Positions 35,843 to 45,073 of a stretch of 64,000 nt of DNA are shown here, in pieces; the stretch's first letter is position 1, and each line of letters begins with the position of its first letter. The stretch is from NCBI GenBank assembly GCA_015689705.1, contig WVSN01000002.1, positions 62,001-126,000 on the forward strand, read 5' to 3'. The translations under genes were made by a program, and so were the position numbers. Source of the DNA: Rhodobacterales bacterium HKCCE3408 (GTDB taxonomy: Bacteria > Pseudomonadota > Alphaproteobacteria > Rhodobacterales > Rhodobacteraceae). A model generated the notes under the pieces. It did not search any database, was not told the DNA's origin, and saw nothing but the letters and a program-made list of their open reading frames with translations.

Positions 35843-36273
35843 GCGCGACCGGCCAATGCCTGTGCGGGGCGGTGAGCTTTACCGCGGCGAAGCTGGGCGG
35901 CTTCGGCATCTGCCATTGCCGGCAGTGCCAGCGCTGGACCGGCGGGCCGCTGATGGGCGTGACCGTCGCCCGCGACGACATGGAGATCGCCGAGGGCGCG
36001 CCGGTCGTGTCGCAGCGGACGAGCGGCTGGGCCTCTCGGGCGCGCTGCGGCACCTGCGGATCGCCGCTGTGGTACCGCTGGGACAAGGGCGAGGACGGCG
36101 CCGGCGATTACGAGGTGCCGATCGGGCTGCTGGATGATGCGAACGGGCTGACACTCGGCCGGGAGATCTACATTGACCAGAAGCCCGACTGTTTCGAGAT
36201 CGCGGGCGACCATCCCCGGCTGAGCCGGGCCGATGTCATGGCGCTTTACGCGCCGCCGAGCGAAGGAATTTGA
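35839..36273 (+). CDS. GFA (CENP-V) family zinc protein 2
   Basis: 144-residue second GFA-fold protein with CLCG, CHCRQCQRW, CGTCGSPLWYRW and an AGDHPRL tail also present in the first copy (LAGDHPRIS). The two are clearly related but diverged, so an old tandem duplication is likely. It may form a heterodimer with the first protein, which is inference only. Overlaps the preceding stop by four bases; the next gene starts two bases after its stop. Confidence 0.85.
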   Translation: MSATGQCLCGAVSFTAAKLGGFGICHCRQCQRWTGGPLMGVTVARDDMEIAEGAPVVSQRTSGWASRARCGTCGSPLWYRWDKGEDGAGDYEVPIGLLDDANGLTLGREIYIDQKPDCFEIAGDHPRLSRADVMALYAPPSEGI

Positions 36274-36275
36274 CC

Positions 36276-36812
36276 ATGAAGATCTTTCAGACCGCTTTGC
36301 TGACCACCGTTTTCGCCCTGCCCGCCGTGGCGCAGCAGGCGCCCTATGCGGGGCTCGACAGCCGCGGAATCGCCGCGTTGTCGGACGAGGATATCGCCGA
36401 TCTCGAGGCCGGGCGTGGCTGGGGGCTGGCGCTGCCGGCCGAGCTGAACGGCTATCCCGGGCCGACGCATGTGCTGGAGCTGGCCGACGACCTTGACCTG
36501 AGCACCGAGCAGCGGGCCGAGATCGAGGCGATCTTCGCGGCGATGAATTCCCGCGCGCGCGAGTTGGGGGCGGAGCTGATCGCGGCGGAGACGGCGCTGG
36601 ACGCGGCTTTTGCCGAGGGTGAGATCGACGTGGACCGCCTGACCGCGATGACCGCTGAGGCGGCGCGGATCGAGGGCGAGCTGCGGGCCGTCCACCTGGC
36701 CGCGCATCTCGAGGTGACACCGCTTCTGACCCGCCACCAGCGGGTGATCTACGCGCAGAGCCGTGGCTATGGCGATGCCAGCCATGGCGGCGGCGAACAC
36801 GGCCACGACTGA
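36276..36812 (+). CDS. Periplasmic CpxP/Spy/ZraP-like protein with His-rich tail
   Basis: 178-residue exported protein: signal peptide MKIFQTALLTTVFALPAVAQQ, then an all-alpha region with long helices (STEQRAEIEAIFAAMNSRAR, LTAMTAEAARIEGELRAVH) like the LTxxQ-type Spy/CpxP/ZraP and heavy-metal-resistance proteins. The canonical LTxxQ reads LSTEQ and LLTRHQ. The tail HGGGEHGHD could bind metal. AAGGA lies eight bases before ATG 36276. Role in periplasmic stress or metal buffering is inference. Confidence 0.7.
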   Translation: MKIFQTALLTTVFALPAVAQQAPYAGLDSRGIAALSDEDIADLEAGRGWGLALPAELNGYPGPTHVLELADDLDLSTEQRAEIEAIFAAMNSRARELGAELIAAETALDAAFAEGEIDVDRLTAMTAEAARIEGELRAVHLAAHLEVTPLLTRHQRVIYAQSRGYGDASHGGGEHGHD

Positions 36813-36866
36813 GTTTTCTCCGGCACGGTCCTACGGGACCGGCCGGCCCGAACGGAGGGACGACGC

Positions 36867-39800
36867 ATGACCACCTACGATACCGCCTGGGCCGCCGCCG
36901 AAGAGGCCAAGCGCACGTGGCTGGCCGAGAACGGCATGTATTCCGAGGCGGACGAGCATTCGTCCTGCGGGGTCGGGCTGGTCGTGGCGATCGACGGCAC
37001 GCCGTCGCGCAAGGTCGTGCAGAACGGGATCGACGCGCTGAAGGCGGTCTGGCACCGCGGCGCGGTGGATGCCGACGGCAAGACCGGCGACGGGGCGGGC
37101 ATTCATGTGCAGATCCCGAAGGCGTTCTTCCACGACCAGGTGCTGCGCACCGGTCACGAGCCGCGGCCGGACGAGCTGATGGCGGTGGGCCAGGTCTTTC
37201 TGCCGCGGAACGATTTCGGCGCGCAGGAGACCTGCCGGACGATCGTCGAGTCCGAAGTCCTGCGGATGGGCTATTACATCTACGGCTGGCGCCACGTGCC
37301 GGTCGATATCAGCGTGCTGGGCGAGAAGGCGAACGCGACGCGGCCGGAGATCGAGCAGATCATCATCTCGAACGCCAAGGGGGTCGACGAGGAGACCTTC
37401 GAGCGCGAGCTTTACGTCATCCGGCGACGGATCGAGAAGGCGGCGCAGCAGGCGCAGGCCGGGCAGCTCTACCTGTGTTCGCTGTCCTGCCGGTCGATCA
37501 TCTACAAGGGCATGATGCTGGCCCAGGACGTGGCCGAGTTCTATCCCGACCTGAAGGACGCACGGTTCGAGAGCGCCTTCGCGATCTATCACCAGCGCTA
37601 TTCGACCAACACCTTCCCGCAATGGTGGCTGGCGCAGCCGTTCCGGATGCTCGCCCATAACGGCGAGATCAACACGCTGAAGGGCAACATCAACTGGATG
37701 AAGAGCCACGAGATCCGGATGGCGTCGAGCTATTTCGGAGAGATGGCCGAGGACATCAAGCCGATCATCGCCAACGGCGCGAGCGACAGCGCCGCGCTGG
37801 ACGCGGTGTTCGAAGTGCTGGTCCGCGCCGGCCGGAACGCGCCGATGGCCAAGACCATGCTGGTGCCGGAGGCCTGGAGCCAGACGGCGGCGGAACTGCC
37901 GCAAAGCTGGCTCGACATGTATTCCTACTGCAACTCGGTGATGGAGCCGTGGGACGGCCCGGCGGCGCTGGCGATGACGGACGGGCGCTGGGTCTGCGCC
38001 GGGCTCGACCGGAACGGGCTGCGGCCGATGCGCTACGTCGTCACCGGCGACGGGCTGATGATCGCGGGATCTGAGGCCGGGATGGTGCCGGTCGACGAGG
38101 CGAATGTCGTGGAGAAGGGCGCGCTTGGCCCCGGCCAGATGATCGCCGTCGATATGGAGGAGCACAAGCTCTACCACGACACCGAGATCAAGGACGAGCT
38201 GGCCGGGTCGCGCCCGTTCGGTGAGTGGGTCGGCAAGATCAACGACCTGACCGAGGCCACCGCCGGCGTGACGGAAACCGCGATTCATTCCGGCGCGGAC
38301 CTGCGCAAGCGCCAGATCGCCGCCGGTTACTCGGTCGAGGAGCTGGAGCAGATCCTCGCGCCGATGGCCGAGGACGGGAAGGAGGCGCTGGCCTCGATGG
38401 GCGACGACACGCCCTCCGCCGTGCTGTCCTCGCGCTACCGGCCGCTCAGCCATTACTTCCGGCAGAACTTCAGCCAGGTGACCAACCCGCCGATCGACTC
38501 GTTGCGCGAATACCGGGTGATGAGCCTGAAGACGCGGTTCGGGAACCTTAAGAACGTGCTCGACGAGGACAGCTCGCAGACCGAGATCCTCGTGCTCGAC
38601 TCGCCCTTCGTCGGCAATGCCCAGTTCGACGTCATGCTGGAAAGCTTCGGCGAGAACGTCGTCACCATCGACTGCACCTTTGCCGCAGAAGGCCAGCCCG
38701 GCGCGCTGCGCGAGGGCCTGTCGCGGATCCGGCACGAGGCCGAGGACGCGGTGCGGTCCGGCGCGGGGCATATCGTGCTGACCGACCGGTTCCAGTCCGA
38801 GACCCGCGTGCCGATGCCGATGATCCTGGCCACGAGCGCGGTGCATTCCTGGCTGACGCGGCAGGGCCTGCGGACCTTCTGCTCGCTCAACGTGCGGTCG
38901 GCCGAGTGCATCGACCCGCATTATTTCGCGGTGCTGGTCGGCTGCGGCGCGACCACGGTGAACCCGTATCTGGCCGAGGACAGCATCGCCGACCGGATCG
39001 ACCGCGGCCTGATCGAGGGCAGCCTGACCGAGGCCGTCGCGCGCTACCGCAATGCCATCGACCAGGGCCTGCTGAAGATCATGGCGAAGATGGGAATCTC
39101 GGTGATCTCGTCCTATCGCGGCGGGCTGAACTTCGAGGCAGTGGGCCTGTCCCGCGCGATGGTCGCGGAATACTTCCCCGGCATGCTCTCCCGCATCTCG
39201 GGGATCGGCGTGACCGGCCTGCAGAAGAAGGCCGAGGCGGTCCATGCCACGGGCTGGCTGACCGGCGGGGATATCCTGCCCATCGGCGGCTTCTACAAGG
39301 CGCGCTCCTCGGGCGAGAAGCACGCCTGGGAAGCGCAGTCGATGCACATGCTGCAGGCGGCCTGTTCCCGCGCGAGCTACGAGTTGTGGAAGCAGTATTC
39401 GGCCAAGATGCGGTCGAACCCGCCGATCCATCTGCGGGATCTTCTGGACATCAAGCCGCTCGGCAAGCCGGTGCCGATCGAGGAGGTGGAAAGCATCACC
39501 TCGATCCGCAAGCGCTTCGTGACGCCGGGCATGTCGCTCGGCGCGCTGTCGCCCGAGGCGCACAAGACGCTGAACGTGGCGATGAACCGGATCGGCGCGA
39601 AGTCGGATTCCGGCGAGGGCGGCGAGGATCCGGCTCATTTCGTGCCGGAGCCGAACGGCGACAACCCGTCGGCCAAGATCAAGCAGGTCGCTTCGGGCCG
39701 GTTCGGCGTGACGGCGGAATACCTGAACCATTGCGAAGAGCTGGAGATCAAGGTCGCGCAGGGTGCCAAGCCTGGCGAGGGCGGCCAGCTGCCCGGCATG

Positions 39801-41405
39801 AAGGTCACCGACCTGATCGCGCGGCTGCGGCATTCGACGAAAGGCGTGACGCTGATCTCTCCGCCGCCGCACCACGACATCTACTCGATCGAGGACCTCG
39901 CGCAGCTGATCTACGACCTCAAGCAGATCAACCCGCGCGCGAAGGTGACCGTGAAGCTCGTCGCCTCCTCCGGCGTCGGCACGATCGCTGCGGGCGTGGC
40001 GAAGGCGAAGGCCGACGTCATCCTGATCTCGGGCCATAACGGCGGCACCGGGGCCTCGCCCGCGACCTCGATCAAGTATGCCGGTCTTCCGTGGGAGATG
40101 GGCCTGACCGAGGCGCACCAGGTCCTCGCCATGAACAAGCTGCGCGAGCGGGTGACGCTGCGCACCGATGGCGGCCTGCGCACCGGGCGCGACATCGTCA
40201 TGGCGGCGATGATGGGGGCCGAGGAATACGGAATCGGCACCGCCGCCCTGATCGCGATGGGCTGCATCATGGTGCGCCAGTGCCAGTCGAACACCTGCCC
40301 GGTCGGCGTCTGCACGCAGGACGAGCGCCTGCGCGCGAAGTTCACCGGCACGGCCGACAAGGTGGTGAACCTCATCACCTTCTACGCCCAGGAAGTGCGG
40401 GAAATCCTCGCCGAAATCGGGGCGCGCAGCCTCGACGAGGTGATCGGCCGGGCCGACCTGCTGGCGCAGGTGTCGCGCGGGGCCGCGCATCTCGACGATC
40501 TGGACCTGAACCCGCTGCTGATCACCATCGATGGCGCCGACCAGATCACCTATGACCGCACCAAGCCGCGGAACGAGGTGCCGGATACGCTGGACGCGCA
40601 GATCGTGACCGACGCGGCGCGGTTCCTGAAGGACGGCGAGAAGATGCAGCTGTCCTACGCGGTGCAGAATACCTTGCGCACGATCGGGACGCGGACCTCG
40701 TCCGAGATCGTGCAGGCCTTCGGGATGCGCAACGCGCTGCAGCCCGACCACCTGACGGTGAAGCTGGAAGGCTCCGCCGGCCAGTCGCTCGGCGCCTTCG
40801 CCGCGCCGGGGTTGAAGATCGAGGTGTCGGGCGATGCCAACGACTACGTGGGCAAGGGCCTGTCGGGCGGGATCATCGTGGTGAAGCCGCCGCAGGTCAG
40901 CCCGCTGAAGGCCGACGAGAACACGATCATCGGCAACACCGTGCTCTACGGCGCGACTGACGGCCATCTCTTCGCCGCCGGCCGCGCGGGCGAGCGCTTC
41001 GCGGTCCGCAACTCGGGCGCGAAAGTGGTGATCGAGGGCTGCGGGTCGAACGGCTGCGAGTACATGACCGGCGGCGTTGCGGTGATCCTCGGGACAATCG
41101 GGGCCAACTTCGGCGCCGGCATGACCGGGGGCATGGCCTATCTCTACGATCCGGACGGGGCGTCGGAGGTGAACATGAACCTCGAGACGTTGGTGACCTG
41201 CCCGGTCACGGTCGAGCACTGGGAGACGCAGCTCAAGAGCCTGATCGAGGCCCATGCGCGCGAGACCGGCAGCGTGAAGGCGCGCGACATCCTCCAGCAC
41301 TGGGAGATGGAGCGGAAGAACTTCCTGCAGGTCTGCCCGAAGGAGATGCTCAACAAGCTGAGCCATCCGCTCGGGATCGAGGCCGGCGCGGTTCCGGCGG
41401 AGTGA
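36867..41405 (+). CDS. gltB: Glutamate synthase (NADPH) large subunit
   Basis: 1512-residue alpha subunit of GOGAT, which converts glutamine and 2-oxoglutarate to two glutamates. The N-terminal amidotransferase nucleophile is Cys34 in HSSCGVGL, so a 33-residue propeptide must be removed. FMN-domain motifs include GAKSDSGEGGEDPAHF and SGHNGGTGASP; the 3Fe-4S cysteines are in CIMVRQCQSNTCPVGVC. The GXGXG beta-helix domain ends the chain. GGAGGG precedes the ATG. Two hairpin structures follow its stop. Confidence 0.98.
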   Translation: MTTYDTAWAAAEEAKRTWLAENGMYSEADEHSSCGVGLVVAIDGTPSRKVVQNGIDALKAVWHRGAVDADGKTGDGAGIHVQIPKAFFHDQVLRTGHEPRPDELMAVGQVFLPRNDFGAQETCRTIVESEVLRMGYYIYGWRHVPVDISVLGEKANATRPEIEQIIISNAKGVDEETFERELYVIRRRIEKAAQQAQAGQLYLCSLSCRSIIYKGMMLAQDVAEFYPDLKDARFESAFAIYHQRYSTNTFPQWWLAQPFRMLAHNGEINTLKGNINWMKSHEIRMASSYFGEMAEDIKPIIANGASDSAALDAVFEVLVRAGRNAPMAKTMLVPEAWSQTAAELPQSWLDMYSYCNSVMEPWDGPAALAMTDGRWVCAGLDRNGLRPMRYVVTGDGLMIAGSEAGMVPVDEANVVEKGALGPGQMIAVDMEEHKLYHDTEIKDELAGSRPFGEWVGKINDLTEATAGVTETAIHSGADLRKRQIAAGYSVEELEQILAPMAEDGKEALASMGDDTPSAVLSSRYRPLSHYFRQNFSQVTNPPIDSLREYRVMSLKTRFGNLKNVLDEDSSQTEILVLDSPFVGNAQFDVMLESFGENVVTIDCTFAAEGQPGALREGLSRIRHEAEDAVRSGAGHIVLTDRFQSETRVPMPMILATSAVHSWLTRQGLRTFCSLNVRSAECIDPHYFAVLVGCGATTVNPYLAEDSIADRIDRGLIEGSLTEAVARYRNAIDQGLLKIMAKMGISVISSYRGGLNFEAVGLSRAMVAEYFPGMLSRISGIGVTGLQKKAEAVHATGWLTGGDILPIGGFYKARSSGEKHAWEAQSMHMLQAACSRASYELWKQYSAKMRSNPPIHLRDLLDIKPLGKPVPIEEVESITSIRKRFVTPGMSLGALSPEAHKTLNVAMNRIGAKSDSGEGGEDPAHFVPEPNGDNPSAKIKQVASGRFGVTAEYLNHCEELEIKVAQGAKPGEGGQLPGMKVTDLIARLRHSTKGVTLISPPPHHDIYSIEDLAQLIYDLKQINPRAKVTVKLVASSGVGTIAAGVAKAKADVILISGHNGGTGASPATSIKYAGLPWEMGLTEAHQVLAMNKLRERVTLRTDGGLRTGRDIVMAAMMGAEEYGIGTAALIAMGCIMVRQCQSNTCPVGVCTQDERLRAKFTGTADKVVNLITFYAQEVREILAEIGARSLDEVIGRADLLAQVSRGAAHLDDLDLNPLLITIDGADQITYDRTKPRNEVPDTLDAQIVTDAARFLKDGEKMQLSYAVQNTLRTIGTRTSSEIVQAFGMRNALQPDHLTVKLEGSAGQSLGAFAAPGLKIEVSGDANDYVGKGLSGGIIVVKPPQVSPLKADENTIIGNTVLYGATDGHLFAAGRAGERFAVRNSGAKVVIEGCGSNGCEYMTGGVAVILGTIGANFGAGMTGGMAYLYDPDGASEVNMNLETLVTCPVTVEHWETQLKSLIEAHARETGSVKARDILQHWEMERKNFLQVCPKEMLNKLSHPLGIEAGAVPAE

Positions 41406-41411
41406 GTTCTT

Positions 41412-41431
41412 CGCGGGCCTGACGGCCCGCG
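41412..41431 (+). terminator. Stem-loop just after gltB
   Basis: Eight-bp stem CGCGGGCC/GGCCCGCG around TGAC, beginning seven bases after the gltB stop. No T-run follows directly, but a second, longer inverted structure begins 15 bases later. Confidence 0.55.
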
Positions 41432-41445
41432 ATCGCCTCCGGCGG

Positions 41446-41504
41446 GAGTATTTGGGAAGCAAAGAGGGGGCCGCGCTGGCCCCTTCATCTTTCTGAAAAT
41501 ACTC
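41446..41504. terminator. Long bidirectional hairpin between gltB and serB, containing the 23-bp motif
   Basis: Two 27-base arms (41446-41472 and 41478-41504) around a five-base loop. The outer eight pairs (GAGTATTT/AAATACTC) and inner six (GGGGCC/GGCCCC) are perfect, the middle is imperfect. The right arm, read on the minus strand at 41482-41504, is an exact copy of the 23-bp gene-end motif (GAGTATTT, TCAG, AAAGATGAAGG); the left arm is a degenerate copy on the plus strand. It sits between two convergent genes, so a shared terminator is likely. Confidence 0.6.
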
Positions 41505-41516
41505 GAAAATAACCCG

Positions 41517-42389
41517 TCAGGGCGTGACGATGTCGTCGTCGGTGTAGCCCTGTAGGTACAGCAGCGCCGTCAGGTCGCCGTGATTGATGGCGATTTGCGC
41601 GCGCGCCTGAACCACCGGCTTGGCGTGCAGCGCGACGCCGGTGCCGGCAAGCTCCAGCATGCCGAGATCGTTTGCGCCGTCGCCGACCGCGATGGCGTCG
41701 TCGGGGCTGAGGCCGAGGCGTTCGGCGATCTCCATCAGCGCGTGGACCTTCGCCTCGCGCCCGAGGATGGGGCGGGCGACGGTGCCGGTCAGGCTGCCCC
41801 GGGCGGCGTTGAGGATGTTCGCGCGATGCTCGTCGAAGCCCAAGCGGGCGGCGACGGGGCCGGTGAAGGCGGTGAAGCCGCCGGAGACGAGCGCGGTATG
41901 CGCGCCGTTCGCGCGCATCGTCGCCAGCAGCGCGGGGCCGCCGGAGGCCAGCGTGATCCGGCTGTCGAGGACGCGGTCGATCGCTTTCTCCGACAGACCC
42001 TCGAGCAGGCCGACGCGGGCAGTCAGCGCCTCCTCGAAATCGAGCTCGCCGTTCATGGCGCGGGCGGTGATTTCGGCGACGGCCGCGCCGATCCCGGCTT
42101 CGGCGGCGAGCTCGTCGATGCATTCCTGGTCGATCATGGTCGAATCCATGTCGGCGATCAGGATGCGCTTCTTCCGGTTCTCCGCCCGCTGGATGGCGAA
42201 ATCGATCTGCGCCTGGGCGAGATCCCGGCGCAGCTCGGCCTCGTTCGACGGATGCTCCGGCAGATCGAATTCGGCGGCGCGGTCGGGCGAGAGCCAGGTG
42301 AGCGTGCCGCCCCCCGTGGCGTTGCGGATCGCCTCGGCGAGGTGGGGATCGAGCGCGCCGGGCGCGGCGATGAGCGTGGCGATGAACAT
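41517..42389 (-). CDS. serB: Phosphoserine phosphatase SerB
   Basis: 290-residue HAD-family phosphatase catalysing the last step of serine synthesis. The catalytic DxDxT is IADMDSTMID near residue 85, motif II lies in ALVSGGFTAF, and motif IV is VGDGANDLGML. The N-terminal 80 residues resemble the ACT-like lead of the long SerB form. Start at ATG 42389 (MFIATLIAAP) with CGGAG eight bases upstream. serC and serA of the same pathway are 13-15 kb away on the other strand. Confidence 0.95.
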   Translation of the reverse strand: MFIATLIAAPGALDPHLAEAIRNATGGGTLTWLSPDRAAEFDLPEHPSNEAELRRDLAQAQIDFAIQRAENRKKRILIADMDSTMIDQECIDELAAEAGIGAAVAEITARAMNGELDFEEALTARVGLLEGLSEKAIDRVLDSRITLASGGPALLATMRANGAHTALVSGGFTAFTGPVAARLGFDEHRANILNAARGSLTGTVARPILGREAKVHALMEIAERLGLSPDDAIAVGDGANDLGMLELAGTGVALHAKPVVQARAQIAINHGDLTALLYLQGYTDDDIVTP

Positions 42390-42517
42390 GGGCGATCGGC
42401 TCCGTTTCGCCGTCCATAGCGGGGCGCAGGCCGGTTTTGCCAGCCCTTTTCGCGGTTTCATGTTATCCGGCAGGGACTTAAGGTCGCCTGCGCAGGTGAC
42501 GCGGTCCAGGAGGGCTG

Positions 42518-43996
42518 GTGGGACTGAGGGAACTCTTCGTGACCCTTGTGGCGCTTCTGTGCCTCGGCACCGGGCTTCTCATGCTCGAAGCGCCGCGCAC
42601 GGGGCTGGAGACTCGCACCCTCGATATCGGCGGAACCCCGGCGACGCTGATGCAGGTGCCGGGCACGCGGGCGCCGGTCGTCGTGATCGCGCATGGGTTC
42701 GCCGGGTCGCGGCCGCTGATGGCGCCGATCCAGCTGACGCTGGCGCGCGCGGGCTACATCACCGTCAGCTTCGATTTCGAAGGCCATGGCCGCAATCCGC
42801 AGCCGATGCGGGGCGACGTGAACGACATCGACGGGACGACGCAATTCCTGCTGGACGAGATGGCGCGGGTGACCGACGCGGCGATGGAGCTGGAGGGGAG
42901 CGACGGGCGGCTGGCGCTGGTCGGACATTCGATGGCCTCGGATCTGGTGGTGCGGCAGGGCGTCAACGATCCGAGGGTCGATGCCGTGGTGGCGCTGTCG
43001 ATGTTCTCGGAGGCCGTTACGAATGCCGAGCCCGATCACCTGCTGATCCTGAACGGCGCCATGGAAGGGCGCCTGCGCGAGCCGACGCGGCAGATCATGG
43101 CCGATCTCGGCGCGTCGGAGGGCGAGACGGTGGGAGACCCGTCCGGCGACTTCGCGCGCCGCGCGGTCGCGGTGCCGTGGGCGGAGCATGTCGGGATTCT
43201 CTACGCCGCGACGACGCTGAGCGAGACGCTCGACTGGCTGAACGCGGTCTTCGGGCGGGACGAGGCGAACGGGCTGGCGCTGCTGGGACTGCCGATCTTC
43301 CTGACGCTGATCGGCCTCGTGTTGGTGGCGCAGCCGCTGACGCAGGGGCTGCGCGCGGGCCGCAAGGTCAACGAGGTGCCGCCGGGCGCGTTCTGGACGC
43401 TGGCGCTGGTCCCCGCCGTCCTGACGCCGCTGATCCTGCGTGTCGTGCCGACCCATTTCCTGCCGGTTCTGGTGGCCGACTACCTCGCCGTGCATCTGGC
43501 GGTCTACGGAGTTCTGGTGCTGGGCGGGCTGGCGCTGGAGGGCGACCTGCCCCGGGTCAAGGGCTGGCGCGCCGGGCTGGCGGTGGCGCTTTACGGGATC
43601 GTTGTGGTCGGCGGCGTGCTGGACCGGCATGTCGGCAACTTCATCGTGACCGACGGGCGCTGGCCGATCTTCGCGGCGCTGCTGCCCGGCGCGCTTCTGG
43701 CGATGACGGCCGATGCCACGCTGATCCAGGCCGGGCAGGCCCGGCCGTGGCGGCGGATCGTGGCGCGGGGCGCGTTCCTCGGCTCGCTCCTGCTGGCCGT
43801 CGTGCTCGATACCGAGCGGCTGTTCTTCCTGGTCCTGATGTTTCCGGTGATCCTGCTGTTCTTCGCGACCTACGGGCTGATCGGCGGATGGGTCGGGCGG
43901 CGCACGGGATCGTCCTTCGCCATGGGCCTCGGGCTGGGGATCATCCTGGCCTGGGCGCTGGCGGCGACCTTTCCGCTGTTCGAGGGAAGTCTCTAG
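42518..43996 (+). CDS. Alpha/beta hydrolase fused to a multi-spanning membrane domain
   Basis: 492-residue two-part protein. An N-terminal signal-anchor (LFVTLVALLCLGTGLLML) precedes an alpha/beta-hydrolase domain to about residue 240 with the oxyanion start VIAHGFAGSRP, the nucleophile elbow GHSMAS and a likely catalytic His in AEHVGILYA. The C-terminal half has about seven hydrophobic helices (for example FLTLIGLVLVAQPL, LAVYGVLVLGGLAL). The hydrolase domain would face the periplasm. Substrate unknown. GTG start behind AGGAGGG; 35 bp remain to the convergent next gene. Confidence 0.75.
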   Translation: MGLRELFVTLVALLCLGTGLLMLEAPRTGLETRTLDIGGTPATLMQVPGTRAPVVVIAHGFAGSRPLMAPIQLTLARAGYITVSFDFEGHGRNPQPMRGDVNDIDGTTQFLLDEMARVTDAAMELEGSDGRLALVGHSMASDLVVRQGVNDPRVDAVVALSMFSEAVTNAEPDHLLILNGAMEGRLREPTRQIMADLGASEGETVGDPSGDFARRAVAVPWAEHVGILYAATTLSETLDWLNAVFGRDEANGLALLGLPIFLTLIGLVLVAQPLTQGLRAGRKVNEVPPGAFWTLALVPAVLTPLILRVVPTHFLPVLVADYLAVHLAVYGVLVLGGLALEGDLPRVKGWRAGLAVALYGIVVVGGVLDRHVGNFIVTDGRWPIFAALLPGALLAMTADATLIQAGQARPWRRIVARGAFLGSLLLAVVLDTERLFFLVLMFPVILLFFATYGLIGGWVGRRTGSSFAMGLGLGIILAWALAATFPLFEGSL

Positions 43997-44011
43997 ACGC
44001 CGTGTCAGAGA

Positions 44012-45073
44012 CTAGTCGTAGCCCGTCATCTCGAGGTAGCCGACGCCCTGCCGTGTGCCGGAGACGGTGACGGGGCCTTCCCAGTAGGCGAAGCCGACAT
44101 CCTGCCAGGACTGCGGGTTGATCGCGCCGACGCGAAGCGACAGGTCGCGGCCGGCGAGGTCGACCTGCCACTCGGTCGGCAGGCTGCGGCCGGCGACCTC
44201 GGTTTCGGTCAGCGGCGTCATGATGAGGTCACCGGGAGAAAGCGCCTGCGTCGTGCCGTCGGCCTCGATCCATGTGCCGACCGTGTAGGCCGGCCCGGAT
44301 GCGTCGCGCAGGCGGTAGCCCATCAGCCGCGCGCCGTCGTCGAACTGGAGTGAAATCCAGTCCCACCCGGTCTGGCTGTCGGTCAACGGCTGCGACGACC
44401 ATTCCCGGTCGAGCCAGCCCTGCCCCGTCACCGCGACCTCGCCACCGGGCAGCATCAGCGTGCCAGAGACCTCGTAGAAGGGCTGCGAATAGTAATTGCT
44501 GGCCTGCCCGGCCTCGGATTTCACGGAATAGCCGTTCTGTCCGTGGAAGACGAGCGGACCAGTGGCCTCGAGATCGAGGTCGTAGGCGAAGTCCGGGCCG
44601 CGGGAGGTCAGTGTCAGCGCGTCGAGCGCATCGCCGGTATCGGTCCCCTGCCCCGCCATCCGCCAGTCATCGATCCACGCCTCGAACGGCTGTGCCGTGA
44701 CACCGGCCTGCCCGATCCCGCCGCGGGCGAAGCGTTCCGCGGAATGGTGGCTGTCCTCGGCTGTCAGACCGGCATGGCCCATCCAGATCTGCTCCGCCCC
44801 CCATCCTTCTGGTGATTGCGGGGTGAGCGCGAGGCGGAAGAGCGTCCACTGCACGCCGTAGCGGTGGCCGTCGTCGCCCTGAAGGCTTGCCGTCAGGTAC
44901 CACCATTCAATGCGAAAGTCCGGGTGCGGGCCGTGATCGGCCGGGAAGTCCCAAACGTGGTCGGGGTCGGGCAGCGCGTAGCCCTCGGCCTCCGTGCCGA
45001 GATTGGCGAAGCCCTGCGCCCCGGCCGTCAACGGCCAGAGGGCGAGCAGGAGGAGGGCGATCCTAACGCTCAT
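44012..45073 (-). CDS. Exported lipocalin-like AttH/CrtC-family protein
   Basis: 353-residue exported protein (signal peptide MSVRIALLLLALWPLTAGAQ) of the AttH / carotenoid 1,2-hydratase-like fold. Family marks are HPDFRIEWWYLTASL, GVQWTLFR, WMGHAGLT and GWLDREWSSQPL. Members of this group are often annotated as hydroxyneurosporene synthase (CrtC), but no carotenoid gene is near, and the FtsX permease and LolD-like ATPase upstream match the attH-type operon instead. Function therefore unknown; probably a lipid-binding partner of the transporter. Overlaps the permease by 11 bases. Confidence 0.8.
   Translation of the reverse strand: MSVRIALLLLALWPLTAGAQGFANLGTEAEGYALPDPDHVWDFPADHGPHPDFRIEWWYLTASLQGDDGHRYGVQWTLFRLALTPQSPEGWGAEQIWMGHAGLTAEDSHHSAERFARGGIGQAGVTAQPFEAWIDDWRMAGQGTDTGDALDALTLTSRGPDFAYDLDLEATGPLVFHGQNGYSVKSEAGQASNYYSQPFYEVSGTLMLPGGEVAVTGQGWLDREWSSQPLTDSQTGWDWISLQFDDGARLMGYRLRDASGPAYTVGTWIEADGTTQALSPGDLIMTPLTETEVAGRSLPTEWQVDLAGRDLSLRVGAINPQSWQDVGFAYWEGPVTVSGTRQGVGYLEMTGYD

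Noticed and set aside
36831-41462. A 1543-codon open frame on the minus strand opposite gltB
   Set aside because: Very long, but it mirrors gltB's codon-position GC bias; its predicted protein is low-complexity Arg/His/Asp/Leu-rich with no recognisable domain.
44012-45073. CrtC carotenoid 1,2-hydratase as the function of this gene
   Set aside because: Only the fold is shared; no carotenoid genes are nearby and the operon partners are a transporter.
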